From Leuctra nigra (taxonomy: Eukaryota; Arthropoda; Insecta; Plecoptera; Leuctridae): 64,000 bases of DNA. The stretch covers positions 31,623,345 through 31,687,344 of the forward strand of contig OW203769.1 of assembly GCA_934045905.1 (NCBI GenBank), given 5' to 3'. The notes under the pieces are model-generated. The model ran no database searches and was not told where the DNA came from. It saw nothing but the letters and a program-made list of their open reading frames with translations. Made by a program: the position numbers and the translations under genes. Positions 11,713-23,178 of this stretch are shown piece after piece (the stretch's first letter is position 1; the number at the start of each line of letters is the position of its first letter).

Positions 11713-12419
11713 TAGAGCGCTCAAGATCAGGTCAACTGAAGAGCGGCACGAACTGCAATTGTTACTTACAACTGTTATTGTTCAGGTACTTGTTTGGATC
11801 AGAAGAGAAGGAAAAGAGAATTCACTCAAAAGACTCAAAGTCTTTAAAAGTATATACAACATTTGAGTATCGTTCACCGCAGGAGGGACCAACATATTTC
11901 TATACCCGTTCCTAATAAATCGTCGAAATTCTCATATATACAGAAAATAGCATTCTGCAATATAATCTGCCAAGAAAAAGTACGCAAGCTGAACTAATTT
12001 CCGAGATATATCGCTTCAAAGTTACAGTTTTTCTTTCAATTTAACATTGCGATCATATAGAAAAGAGCATGCTGATATTTTCAGATTTCTTTAAAAAACT
12101 ACCATGTCGTGTAACAGTTCCAATATTTTATTCTAACAGTTTTTAATGTACACGTTATACCGAATGATTCACCGAGCTGTGAAGGGTATTACTGCTTTAT
12201 TTCGACGATTTACATATAAAATTGTGTCGCCGTGGTGAAACGGTGTTCTAGAAATTCGTATTTTTTTGCGAAAATTAGACACAAATCATTGGATTTTTTT
12301 GTATGGATATTTATTTTGTAATTTTTATACCTAGTTGTTAAGAAGTTAGTTTTTCGGTCATCGGTCAAACGGTTCAATTTATAATTTTCAATCAATAGCA
12401 GGATCTTGTCCAAAATCTA
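11713..12419. other. Non-coding stretch, no gene seen
   Basis: AT-rich unique sequence between the satellite and the first 1.3-kb element. No domain-bearing frame and no RNA recognised. Confidence 0.5.
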
Positions 12420-13208
12420 TCTAGTGGAGCGGTCGCTCCACCCAGCCAAGTCGTACTATACACTCACACTCACTCAACATACCGTAAATGCCTAATAAAC
12501 TGAGGAGCAGACCAAACACTTTTACTGTAAGCAACAACATGGCATTTTCGGCCTACTGGATCTCAAAATTGGGAAATCTCACATTGTTGCGAAATGACTT
12601 AATTTCGAGCTATGGCCCACCTGACAACATATACCAAATTTGGGAACAATACGTTATGCCGTTTGGGTGCTAGAGGGCCGTGAAAACTGTGAAATTACAC
12701 CCCTTGTAAAAGCTATCTGATGATGATGATTCAGATATCAGGAAACGTTGCTATCACCGCCACAGCCTAAACGGCTGAACTAATCGATCTGAAATTTTTA
12801 CCCCATGTGCACTTTTGGCGTCTGATGATACCTTGCCCTTACGAATTTTTTGTGCCGCCATTTTGAAACCGGATGTGACGTCATATCTAGAAAACGGCTG
12901 GACCGATCGGAACGAAGTTTGCGCTAATCGATTCAGATAGTCTTCTTTGTGGAATATCCATAGACAAAACATAAATGTAGTATTACAGAAGCCGGAAATG
13001 ACGTCATAAATATGCCAAATTTAACTAAAAACACCTCTTATTACAATAACTACATATCCAGAAGGCTTATAATGATACATAACATTTATACATGTAAATC
13101 ATAGGTGGCAGTGATTTCAGCGGCCATTTTGAAAACCGGAAGTGATGCAATATCTCGATAATGGCAGGACCAATGGGGCTCCACAATTCAAGCTTAGAAT
13201 AGAGCGCG
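12420..13208 (+). mobile_element. Hairpin-terminated element family H, unit A (3' truncated)
   Basis: Starts TCTAGTGGAGCGGTCGCTCC, which contains the small palindrome GGAGCG-GT-CGCTCC, followed by CAGCCAAGTC. The body has two degenerate internal repeats with the text GCCATTTTGAAACCGGA and CRE palindromes at 12876 and 12999. It lacks the 3' hairpin and runs straight into unit B. The same body is seen in units B (13209), C (14407) and D (58343). No transposase or Rep/helicase frame is present, so the element is non-autonomous. Confidence 0.85.
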
Positions 13209-14406
13209 GTAGGTGCAATCGCTCCACCCAGCCAAGTCGTACTATACACTCACACTCACTCAACATACCGTAAATGCCTAATAAACTGAGGAGCAGACCA
13301 AACACTTTTACTGTAAGCAACAACATGGCATTTTCGGCCTACTGGATCTCAAAATTGGGAAATCTCACATTGTTGCGAAATAACTTAATTTCGAGCTATG
13401 GCCCACCTGACAACATATACTAAATTTGGGAACAATAGGTAATGCCATTTGTGGGCTAGAGGGCCGTGAAAACAGTGAAATTACACCCCTTTTAAAACCT
13501 ATCTTCATCTGATGATGATATCACGAAACACCGCAATCACCGCCACAGCCTAAACGGCTTAACCGATCGACTTGAAATTTTTACCACATGTGCACTTTTG
13601 GCGTCCGAGGTGCCTTTTTATAAAACCAACCGGAAGGCGCCATTTTGAAACCGGAAGTGACGTCATATCTCGAAAACGACTACACTGATCGGAATAAAAC
13701 TATCGCCAAATGATTCAGACGGTCATCTTTATGGAATATCAATAGTCAAAATATACATTTACTATTACCGAAACCGGAAATGACGTCATAAAAATGAAGA
13801 ATCAGACTTGAATCACCTCTTACTACAATAACTACAAATTCAGAAGGCTTATAATGATACATAACATTTATAGAAATAAATTCTAGGTGGCTGTAATTTC
13901 AGCCGCCATTATGAAAACCGGAAGTGATGCCATATCTCGAAAACGGCTGGACCTATTGGAACAATGCTTTCGCAATTCTTCATGGAATATCAAAACAAGC
14001 TTATATTTAGCCCCAAACACATTTTTTCGTAGTAACCAATTCGGAAATGGCCTATTTTTTTAAAGGAATTAGTCATTGTTGCTCCGATATGTGTTAAAAG
14101 TTGTGTAAATAAACTAAAAAAACTAGTGATATCCCCATAAAAAACACTCCGTGTAAAAATACCAGCCAAGTCTCTTCAACTTAAAAAAAAAATGAAATCT
14201 AAAAATTCTGCACTGAAAAGTAGTGATATCAAAAAATTAGCCAAGTCAAAACTTTATTTGAAAATCAAAAAATACTTGGCGCATCGTTTTTTTTAGGGCA
14301 TTATAGGTATACTATGTATATGTATATTTCATGTAAAATTTATAATTGGCTTATACTTCCAAGCTATTTATGTACACGATGCGCCAAGTATTTTTTGATT
14401 TTCAAA
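13209..14406 (+). mobile_element. Hairpin-terminated element family H, unit B
   Basis: Begins with a decayed head (GGTGCAATCGCTCCACCC instead of GGAGCGGTCGCTCC) and ends in a hairpin whose arms are about 14257-14287 and 14375-14406. The loop-closing motif is ACTTGGCGCATCG. The expected outer part of the right hairpin arm is missing: the arm stops at GATTTTCAAA, where unit C begins. CCGGAAGTGACGTCA lies at 13651 and CCGGAAATGACGTCA at 13774. Head-to-tail packing with A and C suggests tandem or rolling-circle amplification, but unequal exchange would also do. Confidence 0.85.
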
Positions 14407-15720
14407 TCTAGTGGAGCGGTCGCTCCACCCAGCCAAGTCGTACCGTACACTCACAGTCACTCAACATACCGTAAATGCATAATAAACTGAGGAGCCAGAC
14501 CAAACACTTTTACTGTAAGCATTCAAGTGGCATTTTCAGCCTACTGGATCTCAAAATTGGGAAATCTCCCATTGTTGCGAAAATATCTTAATTTCGAGCT
14601 ATGGCCCACCTGACACCATATACCAATTTTGGAAACAATAGGTTGTTCCATTTGCGAGCTAGAGGGCCGTGAAAACAGTGAAATTACACCCCTTTTAAAA
14701 GCTATCTGATGATGATGATTCAGATATCAGGAAACGTCGCTATCACCGCCACATCCTAAACGGCTGAACCGATCGATCTGAAATTTTTACCACATATGCA
14801 CATTTGGCGTCTGATGATACCTTGCCCGTACAAATTTTTTGTGCCGCCATTTTGAAACCGGAAGTGACGTCATATCTTAAAAACGGATTGACCTATTGGG
14901 ACGAAACTAGCGCCAAACAATTTGGACGGTCTTCTTAATGAAATATAAATAGTCGAAATAGAAATGTACTTTTACCGAAACCGGAAATGACGTCATAAAT
15001 AAGCCAAATCGGACTAAAATCATCTCTTATAACAATAACTACATATTCAGATGGCTTATAATGTTACATAACATTTTATAGATACAAATTTTAGGTGGCA
15101 GTGAAGTCTGCCGCCATTTTGAAAACCGGAAGTGATGCCATAACTCGAGAACGGCTGGACCAATTGGAACGAAACTTGTGCTATACTTTATAGCATCATT
15201 TATGGCATATATATAGTAACAAGCACAACTTTTCTTAGCAAGCAAATCAAAAAGGCGTATTTTTTAAAAGAATTATAGTCTTTGGTGCCACAATATATGT
15301 TACAAGTTGTAAGAATAAACTGAAAAAAGAAATGATATCCCCATAAAAAACACTCCGTGTAAAAATACCAGCCAAGTCTCTTCAACTTAAAAAAAAATAG
15401 AAGAAATCTAAAAATTCAGCAATGAAAAGTAGTGATATCAAAAAATTGGCCAAGTCAAAACTTTTCAAAAAATACTTGGCGCATCGTTTTTCTAGGGGAT
15501 TAATGATATATTTTATGTATAGATGAGTATATTTGATTACCGACCTACTTCTATACTATTTATATGCACGATGCGCCAAGTAGTTTTTGAAAAGTTTTGA
15601 CTTGGCCAATTTTTTGATATCACTACTTTTCATTGCTGAATTTTTAGATTTCTTCTATTTTTTTTTTAAGTTGAAGAGACTTGGCTGGTATTTTTACACG
15701 GAGTGTTTTTTATGGGGATA
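14407..15720 (+). mobile_element. Hairpin-terminated element family H, unit C (full length)
   Basis: A full-length copy of about 1.31 kb. The 5' end is TCTAGTGGAGCGG with its small palindrome. The 3' end is a large hairpin: left arm 15336-15486, right arm 15568-15720, loop about 81 bases, closing motif ACTTGGCGCATCG. CCAAGTC occurs near the 5' end (CAGCCAAGTC), at the base of the hairpin (CAGCCAAGTC) and inside it (GGCCAAGTC), like iterons. The body holds CCGGAAGTGACGTCA at 14858 and CCGGAAATGACGTCA at 14981. A 5' palindrome plus a 3' stem-loop recalls Helentron-associated (HINE/DINE) elements, but the terminal bases do not prove that class. Confidence 0.88.
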
Positions 15721-16200
15721 CACATAACCACACATATGACATTGCAAAAATTTCAGAATTTCACAAAATTTTAGAACGATTTGTTGAACAGTGTGATCTG
15801 GGCATTGCCGGCAAAAACACAAACAGACAGCCAAAAAGCACTAAAAGGAGTCATAAGACACTTTGGTGACCCTTGCTTAATAGTTTCCTGCCAGATAATA
15901 TCGTGTGTTTACTCGTGTTAAATCTCCTCCAGTCCCACTGCCTCACGTCGTTAAACTGTTACATTTTTAATATCACAATTTGTTGTACTCATATAAAATA
16001 TCATTGAGATCGGATGCCAGCATTTCGATCCGCCTTGCAACATATAAAGGATGTAAATTGTTCCGTGACGTCAGAGATGTAATTATTGTCATTATCCCGA
16101 CGTTGTCAACAACATGACATCGATCTGATCGCGTGATTCTACAACTAGGTCAGATAACACATCTTCATGTCGATCTGGCAACATGGCGAGACTCAATCAT
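15721..16200. other. Non-coding stretch with a decayed repeat module
   Basis: Directly after unit C, 15745-15870 contains a CAAAAATTTCAG...GAACAGTGTGATC...CAAACAGACAGCC string. This matches the pattern 'AAATTTCAG - GATCG - AGCAGT - ACAGACAG' of the dispersed module near 16590 and 52594. CRE palindrome at 16066. No gene. Confidence 0.5.
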
Positions 16201-16204
16201 ATGA

Positions 16205-16232
16205 GGCCGAACCGGGGCTCGAACCCGGGACG
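16205..16232 (-). other. tRNA-like 3' half (B box and perfect T-arm)
   Basis: On the minus strand it reads CCGGGTTCGAGCCCCGG: a perfect 5-bp T-stem with the canonical GTTCGAGCC B box. The matching tRNA-like 5' half lies on the same strand at 16497-16552, upstream in minus-strand terms, with about 265 bp between them. This is most simply a tRNA-derived SINE head disrupted by an insertion. It is not a functional tRNA. Confidence 0.65.
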
Positions 16233-16496
16233 CGAATATTTTTCGGGCAAAGACTTCGTAAATGGGAGAAAAAATTATTTGTATAAAATTGCAGTTTAAA
16301 TTTTTTTAAGTGAAATAAATGGTTGATCCAACTAGATTATGTTTTCAAATGTCATTCACGATAGTTCTGGCATGAAATTGGTGTCGTGAAAACCCTTTAG
16401 AGTAAAAACTATTCGTTAATTCGAAATAGATCATATTTTACTGTTAATATATCGGCCATTTTACTGATGAAATTGCTGTCAGAACACAGTATGTAT

Positions 16497-16552
16497 AACC
16501 TCTCACTTGCCAGCCGATGTGCTCTACCAACTGAGCTACCCGGTCGGACGAA
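16497..16552 (-). other. tRNA-like 5' half (A box)
   Basis: On the minus strand it carries TAGCTCAGTTGGTAGAGC, a textbook A box and D-arm, then CATCGGCTGGCAAGTGAGAGG where the anticodon arm would be. The B-box half is missing here and appears at 16205-16232. Compare the intact but degenerate version at 41993-42068. Confidence 0.7.
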
Positions 16553-16566
16553 CGGTCATTAGACAC

Positions 16567-16675
16567 AACGCACATCTTTCGAATATGTGTGCAAAATTTC
16601 AGCTTGATCGAAGAAAAGCAGTGACCTGTATACCAGCAGTAACAGAAAAACACACACAAAAAACAGAGGTCCGTG
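16567..16675 (+). repeat. AAATTTCAG...GATCG dispersed module
   Basis: GCAAAATTTCAGCTTGATCG, then AGCAGTGACC, then a run rich in ACACACA/CAGAG. The same order is seen at 52594-52665 (CCAAATTTCAGATCGATTGG, AGCAGTGCAG, AAACAAACACACAG). It directly adjoins the tRNA-like half and may be the body or tail of the same SINE-like element. Confidence 0.5.
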
Positions 16676-17085
16676 CCAAAAGGAGTCGCTCTCTTCGCTC
16701 GTTCAATGAGATGTCTCTTTAATTGTGTGGTTTAATTTTGAGCCCTTGAAAAAGCCATGCAAAAATAACAGTGTCGTACATTGGCAGTTACTTTATGCAC
16801 AGAGATTTAAACTGAACAACATCTCTATGCTTTATGCATGTAATTTAATTCTAAGCACGTGTACCAGAGCACTAAGCAGTAAGCACAGCTAGGGGTCAGG
16901 GATCAAGGTGGTCGACCACATATCAAGCCAGACTCATTTTAATTCGCATTTCCACCGCCGCCAGTCGTGCGCGCTGCGAGCCAATTATCCATCACAGCAG
17001 AAACCCCGATAAGAACCTCCAAAACTAAACGTCACTTCACTTCAAGCCAGGTTACACGCAACGAAATGCGGAACTTATCGGTTTA
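16676..17085. other. Non-coding stretch, nothing recognised
   Basis: I see no gene, RNA or repeat beyond ordinary AT-rich sequence. Confidence 0.45.
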
Positions 17086-17192
17086 AAACGTTCCAAATGA
17101 CGGTTCAATTCAAATGTTCGCGCGTGTATTTGAATTGGAACGTCGAAGAAATGGAGTTCAGATGGCCGTGAAATTCAAATTTTGGAACGTTT
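17086..17192. repeat. Nested inverted repeats
   Basis: The outer pair AAACGTTCCAAA (17086) and its complement (17181) enclose an inner near-perfect hairpin: GGTTCAATTCAAAT (17102) against ATTTGAATTGGAAC (17128), with a 12-base loop. This is probably a small palindromic MITE. Confidence 0.65.
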
Positions 17193-17526
17193 CCATAACG
17201 ACTAACTCTATGCGTGTTTTTCGATCTAAGATGATATAAAAAATAAAAATTATAAGTAAGAAAAGCAAGAAAAATTGTTGAACTTTATATTCCAGTTTTG
17301 TATTACTCGTTCTTTAACCAAAAGCGAACTTTCAAAGAAAGCACGAAGAACAGCGCTCCAGAGTTCAGTTTGGGAATTCGAACCAACATTCACCCATTCC
17401 ATTGTCATTTTGAAGATGACATATAGTACACCAATTTAATTTTCATGTTGAGGAAGACAAACAGCGGTTTATTCCACAGTTTAAACAAGTAAAACGTTCG
17501 GATGTAGGAAGCAACGCTCCATATAG

Positions 17527-17740
17527 TATTCGAGAAAATAAGGAACACGACTGACCTCTGGTGGATTCTTTGGTACTACGATAATGGCGGTTGTAAAGGG
17601 TTTATTTATGTAAATAAATTATATAAAATTTGCTTTAGTTGTTTGTTACGGCTGAAAAAGTAAACTTGTAACTAAATCTACATTTCATTTGTTTCTCCTT
17701 TTCCACTGCCTTGTGGAAACACGAACATCAAAACAAAAAA
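17527..17740 (+). repeat. Dispersed repeat, partner of 62826-63010
   Basis: The order TATTCGAG, AAGGAACA, GGACTG or CGACTG, a short gap, CATTTCATTTGTTTCTCC, TTCCACTGC, TGGAAACACGA is shared with 62826-63010. The two copies are diverged. There is no coding potential. Confidence 0.55.
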
Positions 17741-18403
17741 GTGCATCTAAAAATTTTCCTGCCAGAGTGGCTCCATCACGTATCGCTTATTTGTTCGAAT
17801 CCACTATTATAGTCGGTATAGTAGTCGGGGAGCCACGTTGCCAAGTGTAACACGTCCTCGGCGGCTCGGTCGACGATATGATCGCCGTATACTTGTCGGG
17901 TTTAACCTCCAGAGCGATTTATGCCCGAGTTTATCAACACGAAGGTATAGTAGTAGACTGTTTCGTCGCTTTATGACCTCTAAACATTCAGCTCTTATTT
18001 ATGCTAACGACATTCAAACATACTTCCAAGAGGCGCGTTTATCGCTGAGGATATTTTCCTGAACGTGAAATGTCGAGCATTGTTATGTCGTTTGTTTATT
18101 AACAACATTAGGTGGGGTTTTACGAACTATTTTCCATGGAAAGTCAACTAACTTTCGAACTAAAACCAGTCTTTTCAAATATTTTGAGAGGAATTTCATA
18201 CAGAATTTAGTTAACTCTAGCTAGTTTGTATACTTAGCCCAACATCTTTCAAAGAAACTATACACAATGAGCTCAATACAATATTTTCGTATAAATGCTA
18301 TTATTTGAAACTTATGAAAAGAGTTCAGTGAACAGTAATTTAGAACAACGGCTTACGTATCATCGTATCATATGTCGGCATGTATTAGGTCAAAACGAAA
18401 CAA
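17741..18403. other. Non-coding stretch, no gene seen
   Basis: A 74-codon frame at 17838-18062 is Arg/Ser-rich with no domain. Nothing else recognised. Confidence 0.45.
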
Positions 18404-18482
18404 GTGAACTCTTGTACCTATATGTGGCCTCACATTTCATTGATAATAACAAGCAAAGATTGTTACGGAACGGAACCTGACC
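18404..18482 (+). mobile_element. TIR MITE family R, fragment
   Basis: TTTCATTGATAATAACAAG and GGAACCTGACC match the 3' half of family R (compare 6436-6480). The left half is missing or too diverged to see. Confidence 0.5.
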
Positions 18483-18965
18483 TGGAGGCCTATTCTAGAA
18501 CGTTTTCCCAATTCCATTCTGCTGGAATCCGATCACGGCCATAAGGATTAACATTGATTGCATGGAATCGAATTCCATCAGGACTGGAAATTTAAAAGTT
18601 GAAGAAGGGCGCCAGCATTCAATGAAAATCGGCCTACGATAATTTTTTTCTTTCGTCCAGTGTACATTCCCAGAGAATTACGGAAAACCGGAAGTGGCAT
18701 AGATTTGTATCTATTTTTATCAGATGAAGCCATGATTTTGAAAGCTTTCGTGGAGAAAAGCAAACTAAAGTGTTTAAAAGTGTTGTCTTCATATAAAATA
18801 ATAGCAATAAAAATAAGAATCTTGATAGTAAATGGATAATGTAGTATAAAATATTCTAAAGACTCTGACTGTTGTGAACCAGTGACCTTGACCGTTGCTG
18901 CTATGAATAACTCAGCACTCGGTGACAGCGGCAACTAACAAGCCACGCCCATTGCAAGTAGTTTT

Positions 18966-19032
18966 TAATGAACGAGTGGTTAGCACACTCAGCTGGCACT
19001 CGAGATTCCAGGTTCGAGTCCATCTCATGAAT
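18966..19032 (+). other. tRNA-like sequence (A and B boxes)
   Basis: GAGTGGTTAGCACACTC looks like an A box and D-arm, and GGTTCGAGTCC is a perfect B-box core 30-odd bases downstream, at normal tRNA spacing. The T-stem pairs only at its inner bases and I find no good anticodon stem, so this is a decayed tRNA or tRNA-derived SINE head. It belongs to a different tRNA type from the minus-strand GCTCAGTTGGTAGAGC sequences. Confidence 0.65.
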
Positions 19033-19148
19033 ATCTCGCGCGTGGAGTGATGGGATTGTCCAGATAGACGTCACTACTTGATAAGCAATGAGACGATCAC
19101 GCTTTAGCACTCATTGACATTATAACAAGTTGGCTCAGGCGGGAAACG

Positions 19149-19356
19149 ATACGGAATTGTATAGACCATTTTAAATATTATCTCGGGGGCTCTGCTTTCT
19201 AAGAAAAATCATATGCAGTATTATTTCCAGACAACTTAGTCCCTGTTTTACCTATTGTTGAAACAGGGACTAAGGTGTCTGGAAATCAAACTGCATATGA
19301 TTTTTCTGAGAAAGCAGAGCCACCGAGATAATATTTAAAATGGTCTATTCCGCATG
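19149..19356. mobile_element. Short palindromic foldback element
   Basis: The arms 19149-19247 and about 19258-19356 are near-complementary over nearly their full length (AGACCATTTTAAATATTATC and complement, AGTCCCTGTTT near the loop). The loop is about 10 bases. At ~208 bp it has no coding capacity. It is probably a MITE or a half-element inverted on itself. Confidence 0.8.
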
Positions 19357-21992
19357 TCAGGGCACGAAACTCTGACTGAAGATATTCGATGGTTTTCCTC
19401 AGTCGGTAGGCATATGAAGGGTACAGGGGAAGAACGCTACATTCGGAAGAAACTCAGATAAACGAAGTTTTATGTTAAAACTTGTATCTATCTTTCATAC
19501 AAATCGATATTTCTAATGCGTTTTTGAAGTCTTCGTGGCAAAATTTTCTTAAAACCGAGAAATATTCTGAAAGCTCATAAAAATCACTGCAATTTTTTTA
19601 AAAACAAAATTGACTTCTAGCGTTCTTCTCCCTGTATGCTGGGAAGGTGCCTTGCTAATGGGCCACGACCGCCTCCGTCCCACCATCCATCCTGAAGTAT
19701 TCATGCGTCATTCATTATAAATGCGTAGCGTCTCCTTAGCGTCATTATAATGATTCAACCGTACACATTTGCTTAGTTGCAGAGCAGTGGGAATAATAAT
19801 ATTGCAAGTAGAATGCATGGCTTTTGTTCAGGAAAGAAAAGCAATGATCACATCCAAACGAGTGTATTAATATACTAATAAACAAATTGTCCCTCATTGA
19901 ATGGTTTGACATTTACAAAGCCAGGGGCGCAAAAACAACAAACAATACCAACACTTAAAAAAAAAACAGCAACACAAAAGTCAAATGATAACTGTAAAAC
20001 ACGATGTATTGTGAATGATAACAATGATTACTTAATGAACACACCAGCAATAACCCTCACTACAAATGGTGGCATTGGCATGGTCCGTGTCGCCATGGTT
20101 ACGTAACATCCAATTAAAAGCTGCAGTCGAAATTCCGACCATCGGATTCCACGTAGAGTTTATTATAAATGAGGAGGTGAATAAAAATCTATGACATTGC
20201 AAATAAACATGGAATAAATATCTCTATTAAACCCGATGTTGATGTGAACTGGGTTGGTTGCCATGGGAACAGATTCCGGAGGCGATGGAATTTAATTAGA
20301 TTCAGTTTCCAGCGGCCGAGAGCAACTTTTCATTTCATTGGTGGAGCCGAAACACTCGGCGAGGATCGGGAATGTTCGGGAATGCTCGGGAATATTCGGA
20401 GTTCGGCCACTGGACACTATTACCGACGATAAACTTGAAGTTGGAGCTCAAATTACAGTCAATATTAGTTCAATGGAGAAATAATTTTTATGTATGAGGT
20501 TGAATCGTTTTTAATGGTTCTTATAATCAAACCCTCCGACCCCACCTGCTCGAAATCTGCGTTGACCGCCGTATTTTCGTCTACTTATAGTTAACACATT
20601 TTGAAAAGCTTCGAATTTTGATAGCAATTTCTGTGACCACATTGTCCACTTTTTCAAGAAACACTCAAATAGCACAAACACGCCATTTTATATGATATTA
20701 TTTACTCTGTCAATTTATTTAAATTTTAAACTGGAATGTAAACATTTTGTATTGCAAACAAATGTGTTCACATGTTGAAATAAATTTCTTAATATTATAA
20801 CGAAACTTTTTCGATCTTTCTGGAATGAGAACGAGTGCAGATAACTTCAGAGCCAACATAGTGACAGCTATTCACACGTGTGCCACAAAAATGGCCGCCA
20901 CGTAGGTATTAATCGCAACCACACGTTTTAAAATTAATAATCTAAGAATATTATTTGCAACACAATTAAAAGAGACAGGTCATCAAGTAACTTCAGCAAT
21001 ATTTTATAAATTATTTTAAGTACACTTGTATAATTTCCTTGTTTCACGACACAAATGGCTTTCCAAATACACTTTGCTTGCTGCGCTGTGAAAATGCAAA
21101 TGCAGTCAACTGGAAGTAAAATGCAGACTTAAGATTACTTTGAAACTTAATTTAATTCACCTAAAATTATTACAAGAATTCTAAAGATAATTTGAAAACA
21201 GCTGACTATTCAATAGAATGGGTAAAGTTATACAATAAATTACCTAGAAAAAGAATAAGGAAGCATGAAAATATATCTTGCTATACTTAGAAAGCTTTTA
21301 GACAAATTAAATAATTATATAAATGTATTGAGCTATGAACTGCAGTACTATCAATAAACCATCATACATGCCTGCTTTTATAAAGGAAATAGTTTGCAAA
21401 TAATGCTATAGTTTACAATACAATTAATATAACAATCCATCACATCATAGAATACATTACGCACGTCACTCCATATCCACCAAACCAACATTCCCCTGAC
21501 AAGACGTCTTATGATTCACAATAATACATCTTTTTACAATTTAAAAGTCAATAACTCAGAAAATACTCTATAATTCATGTCTCCTTGATCCGCCATTTTG
21601 AATGTGAGTCTGCCCCTGGAGCACATACTGTCCCGCAACACGCCACTTGGCAAGATGCCAGGAGTATATTTATCAACCAACTCTGTAATAAAATATCAAA
21701 TAACAGATCTATATACCCAGTTCAATGTATAATCTCGTCGATGGACACCCGATCGTCGGTCGTGTAACACGGACAGTCGGTCGTTCCGGATCGCGATCGC
21801 ATGAATATTTGAAGAGAGTAACAGAAGGCACGCAACTGGTGGGGTTTTCCAGAGAATATTAAGTTTCTATTCGTATGATTTGGAACCGGAACTTTGTCAT
21901 GACTCTGCCTCGTTTCCGCCATCTTTGACCGCTGGGAATCAGGTCAATGGCGGGAGAAGTTGGTTTCTGGAAATAACGAGAACCTTTTTAAA
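19357..21992. other. Long non-coding stretch, no gene seen
   Basis: Frames do not exceed about 70 codons. At 20366-20399 a 10-bp unit (TCGGGAATGT type) is repeated three times in a slightly GC-rich patch (20230-20430). The rest is AT-rich and unremarkable. Confidence 0.5.
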
Positions 21993-22501
21993 GCTGGGTC
22001 CACATAGGCCGTTTTTCCGTTTTGCGTTTTCCGTTTTTACTAATTAAATATCGACGTTTTTTGTATGACTGTCCACATAGAACGTTTTGCGTTTTGCGTC
22101 TCCTACAAAAACGTTTGTAAGCACCTTGATCCCCGTCTTCTTTAAACTTTACATTCGAGATGTCAGGAGGCCGTGGAAATAAAAAAATTTCATTCAACGT
22201 TATTTATATCTGTCTGTGACAGTTTGTGAGTAATTAGATGGGCTAATATTCTTCCCAGGTATGTAATTTTAAAATAATGTATCTAGTGTCAGATCGGCCA
22301 TGTTATTTGATCATGTGGCGTAGTCGTACGTGATAGGTTATTAAAGGTTTTACGTCACTTCCGCCGTGCGTCTTTTTTAAAATCCTCGTTGAAGTTTATG
22401 CGGCGCGGCGAGGATAAAATCCGCGTGCGGCGGGCTTGTGATTGGTCAAGAGAGAAAAACGGAAAACGCAAAACGGAAAAAACGGCCTATGTGGACCCAG
22501 C
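21993..22501. mobile_element. TIR DNA element with TTAAA target duplication
   Basis: The ends read GCTGGGTCCACATAGGCCG and its complement, with TIRs of roughly 45 bp built from CGTTTTCCGTTTTGCG-type sub-repeats. TTAAA is present on both sides (21988-21992, 22502-22506). At 509 bp with no transposase frame it is non-autonomous. A TTAA-like target recalls piggyBac-type insertion, but the terminal bases are not typical, so the superfamily is open. Confidence 0.8.
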
Positions 22502-22796
22502 TTAAAGAGTGCTCCATTGATGTCATGTATAGTGAAAATGAAATGACATATATTTACATAACATCTGATCTGGGCGCAATTTTATTCACATATTATTATA
22601 TTTTCGTACGAGCGCAAAAAGAATATAATTTTTAAGAGTTGATGATCCTCGCAGAAATTTTCGATTCGGATGTAAAAAAATCCTAGAAATGCATGAAAAT
22701 GCATTAGCTCTGGGTTGTACGTGACATTTGTGACATTTAATCGTGTTTTGCATGTTGCATATACTGCTGTGAAGTAAGTTATTTTAATTCAAATAT

Positions 22797-23103
22797 TGAA
22801 AACCACAAAAAAAACATAAAAAGGCGGCCCCTTTCTGACCGATTGTCTTAAAAATTTAACAGCATAGATAAAGAGTAAATCTGTGTCTCTAGTGATTTAA
22901 TTTTTTTTCTCGTATGAGGAGGTGCTAACATGGGCAATATATGAGTCTTTTTGGCACCTCTGCCCAGAAATAACTAAACAAAAAATAAAACTATGGGGCC
23001 ATTAGAGACAAAGACTTGTACTCTTTATATAACCTGTGAAAATTTGAAGACAATCGGTAAGTCCGTATAAAAAAAAGTAGGGGCCGCTTTTTTGTGCTTC
23101 ATA
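22797..23103. mobile_element. Diverged foldback element
   Basis: The left arm (CACAAAA, GGCGGCCCCT, CTGACCGATTGTCTT, AAAGAGTA, GTGTCTCTA) is matched in reverse by the right arm (TAGAGACA, TACTCTTTAT, GAAGACAATCGGTAAG, AGGGGCCGC). The arms are about 120 bases with many mismatches, so the element is old. The centre has a second short inverted pair, GAGGTGCTAAC against GGCACCTC. No coding capacity. Confidence 0.7.
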
Positions 23104-23178
23104 AAACATGGATTTCATCAAGTATTGTTGGTTAGACCAAAATAGTCCATTCTGATTTTATACATTTCATACATTTTC

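Noticed and set aside
18578..18934. 118-codon minus-strand ORF
   Set aside because: Low-complexity hydrophobic AT-rich translation, no domain, no supporting context.
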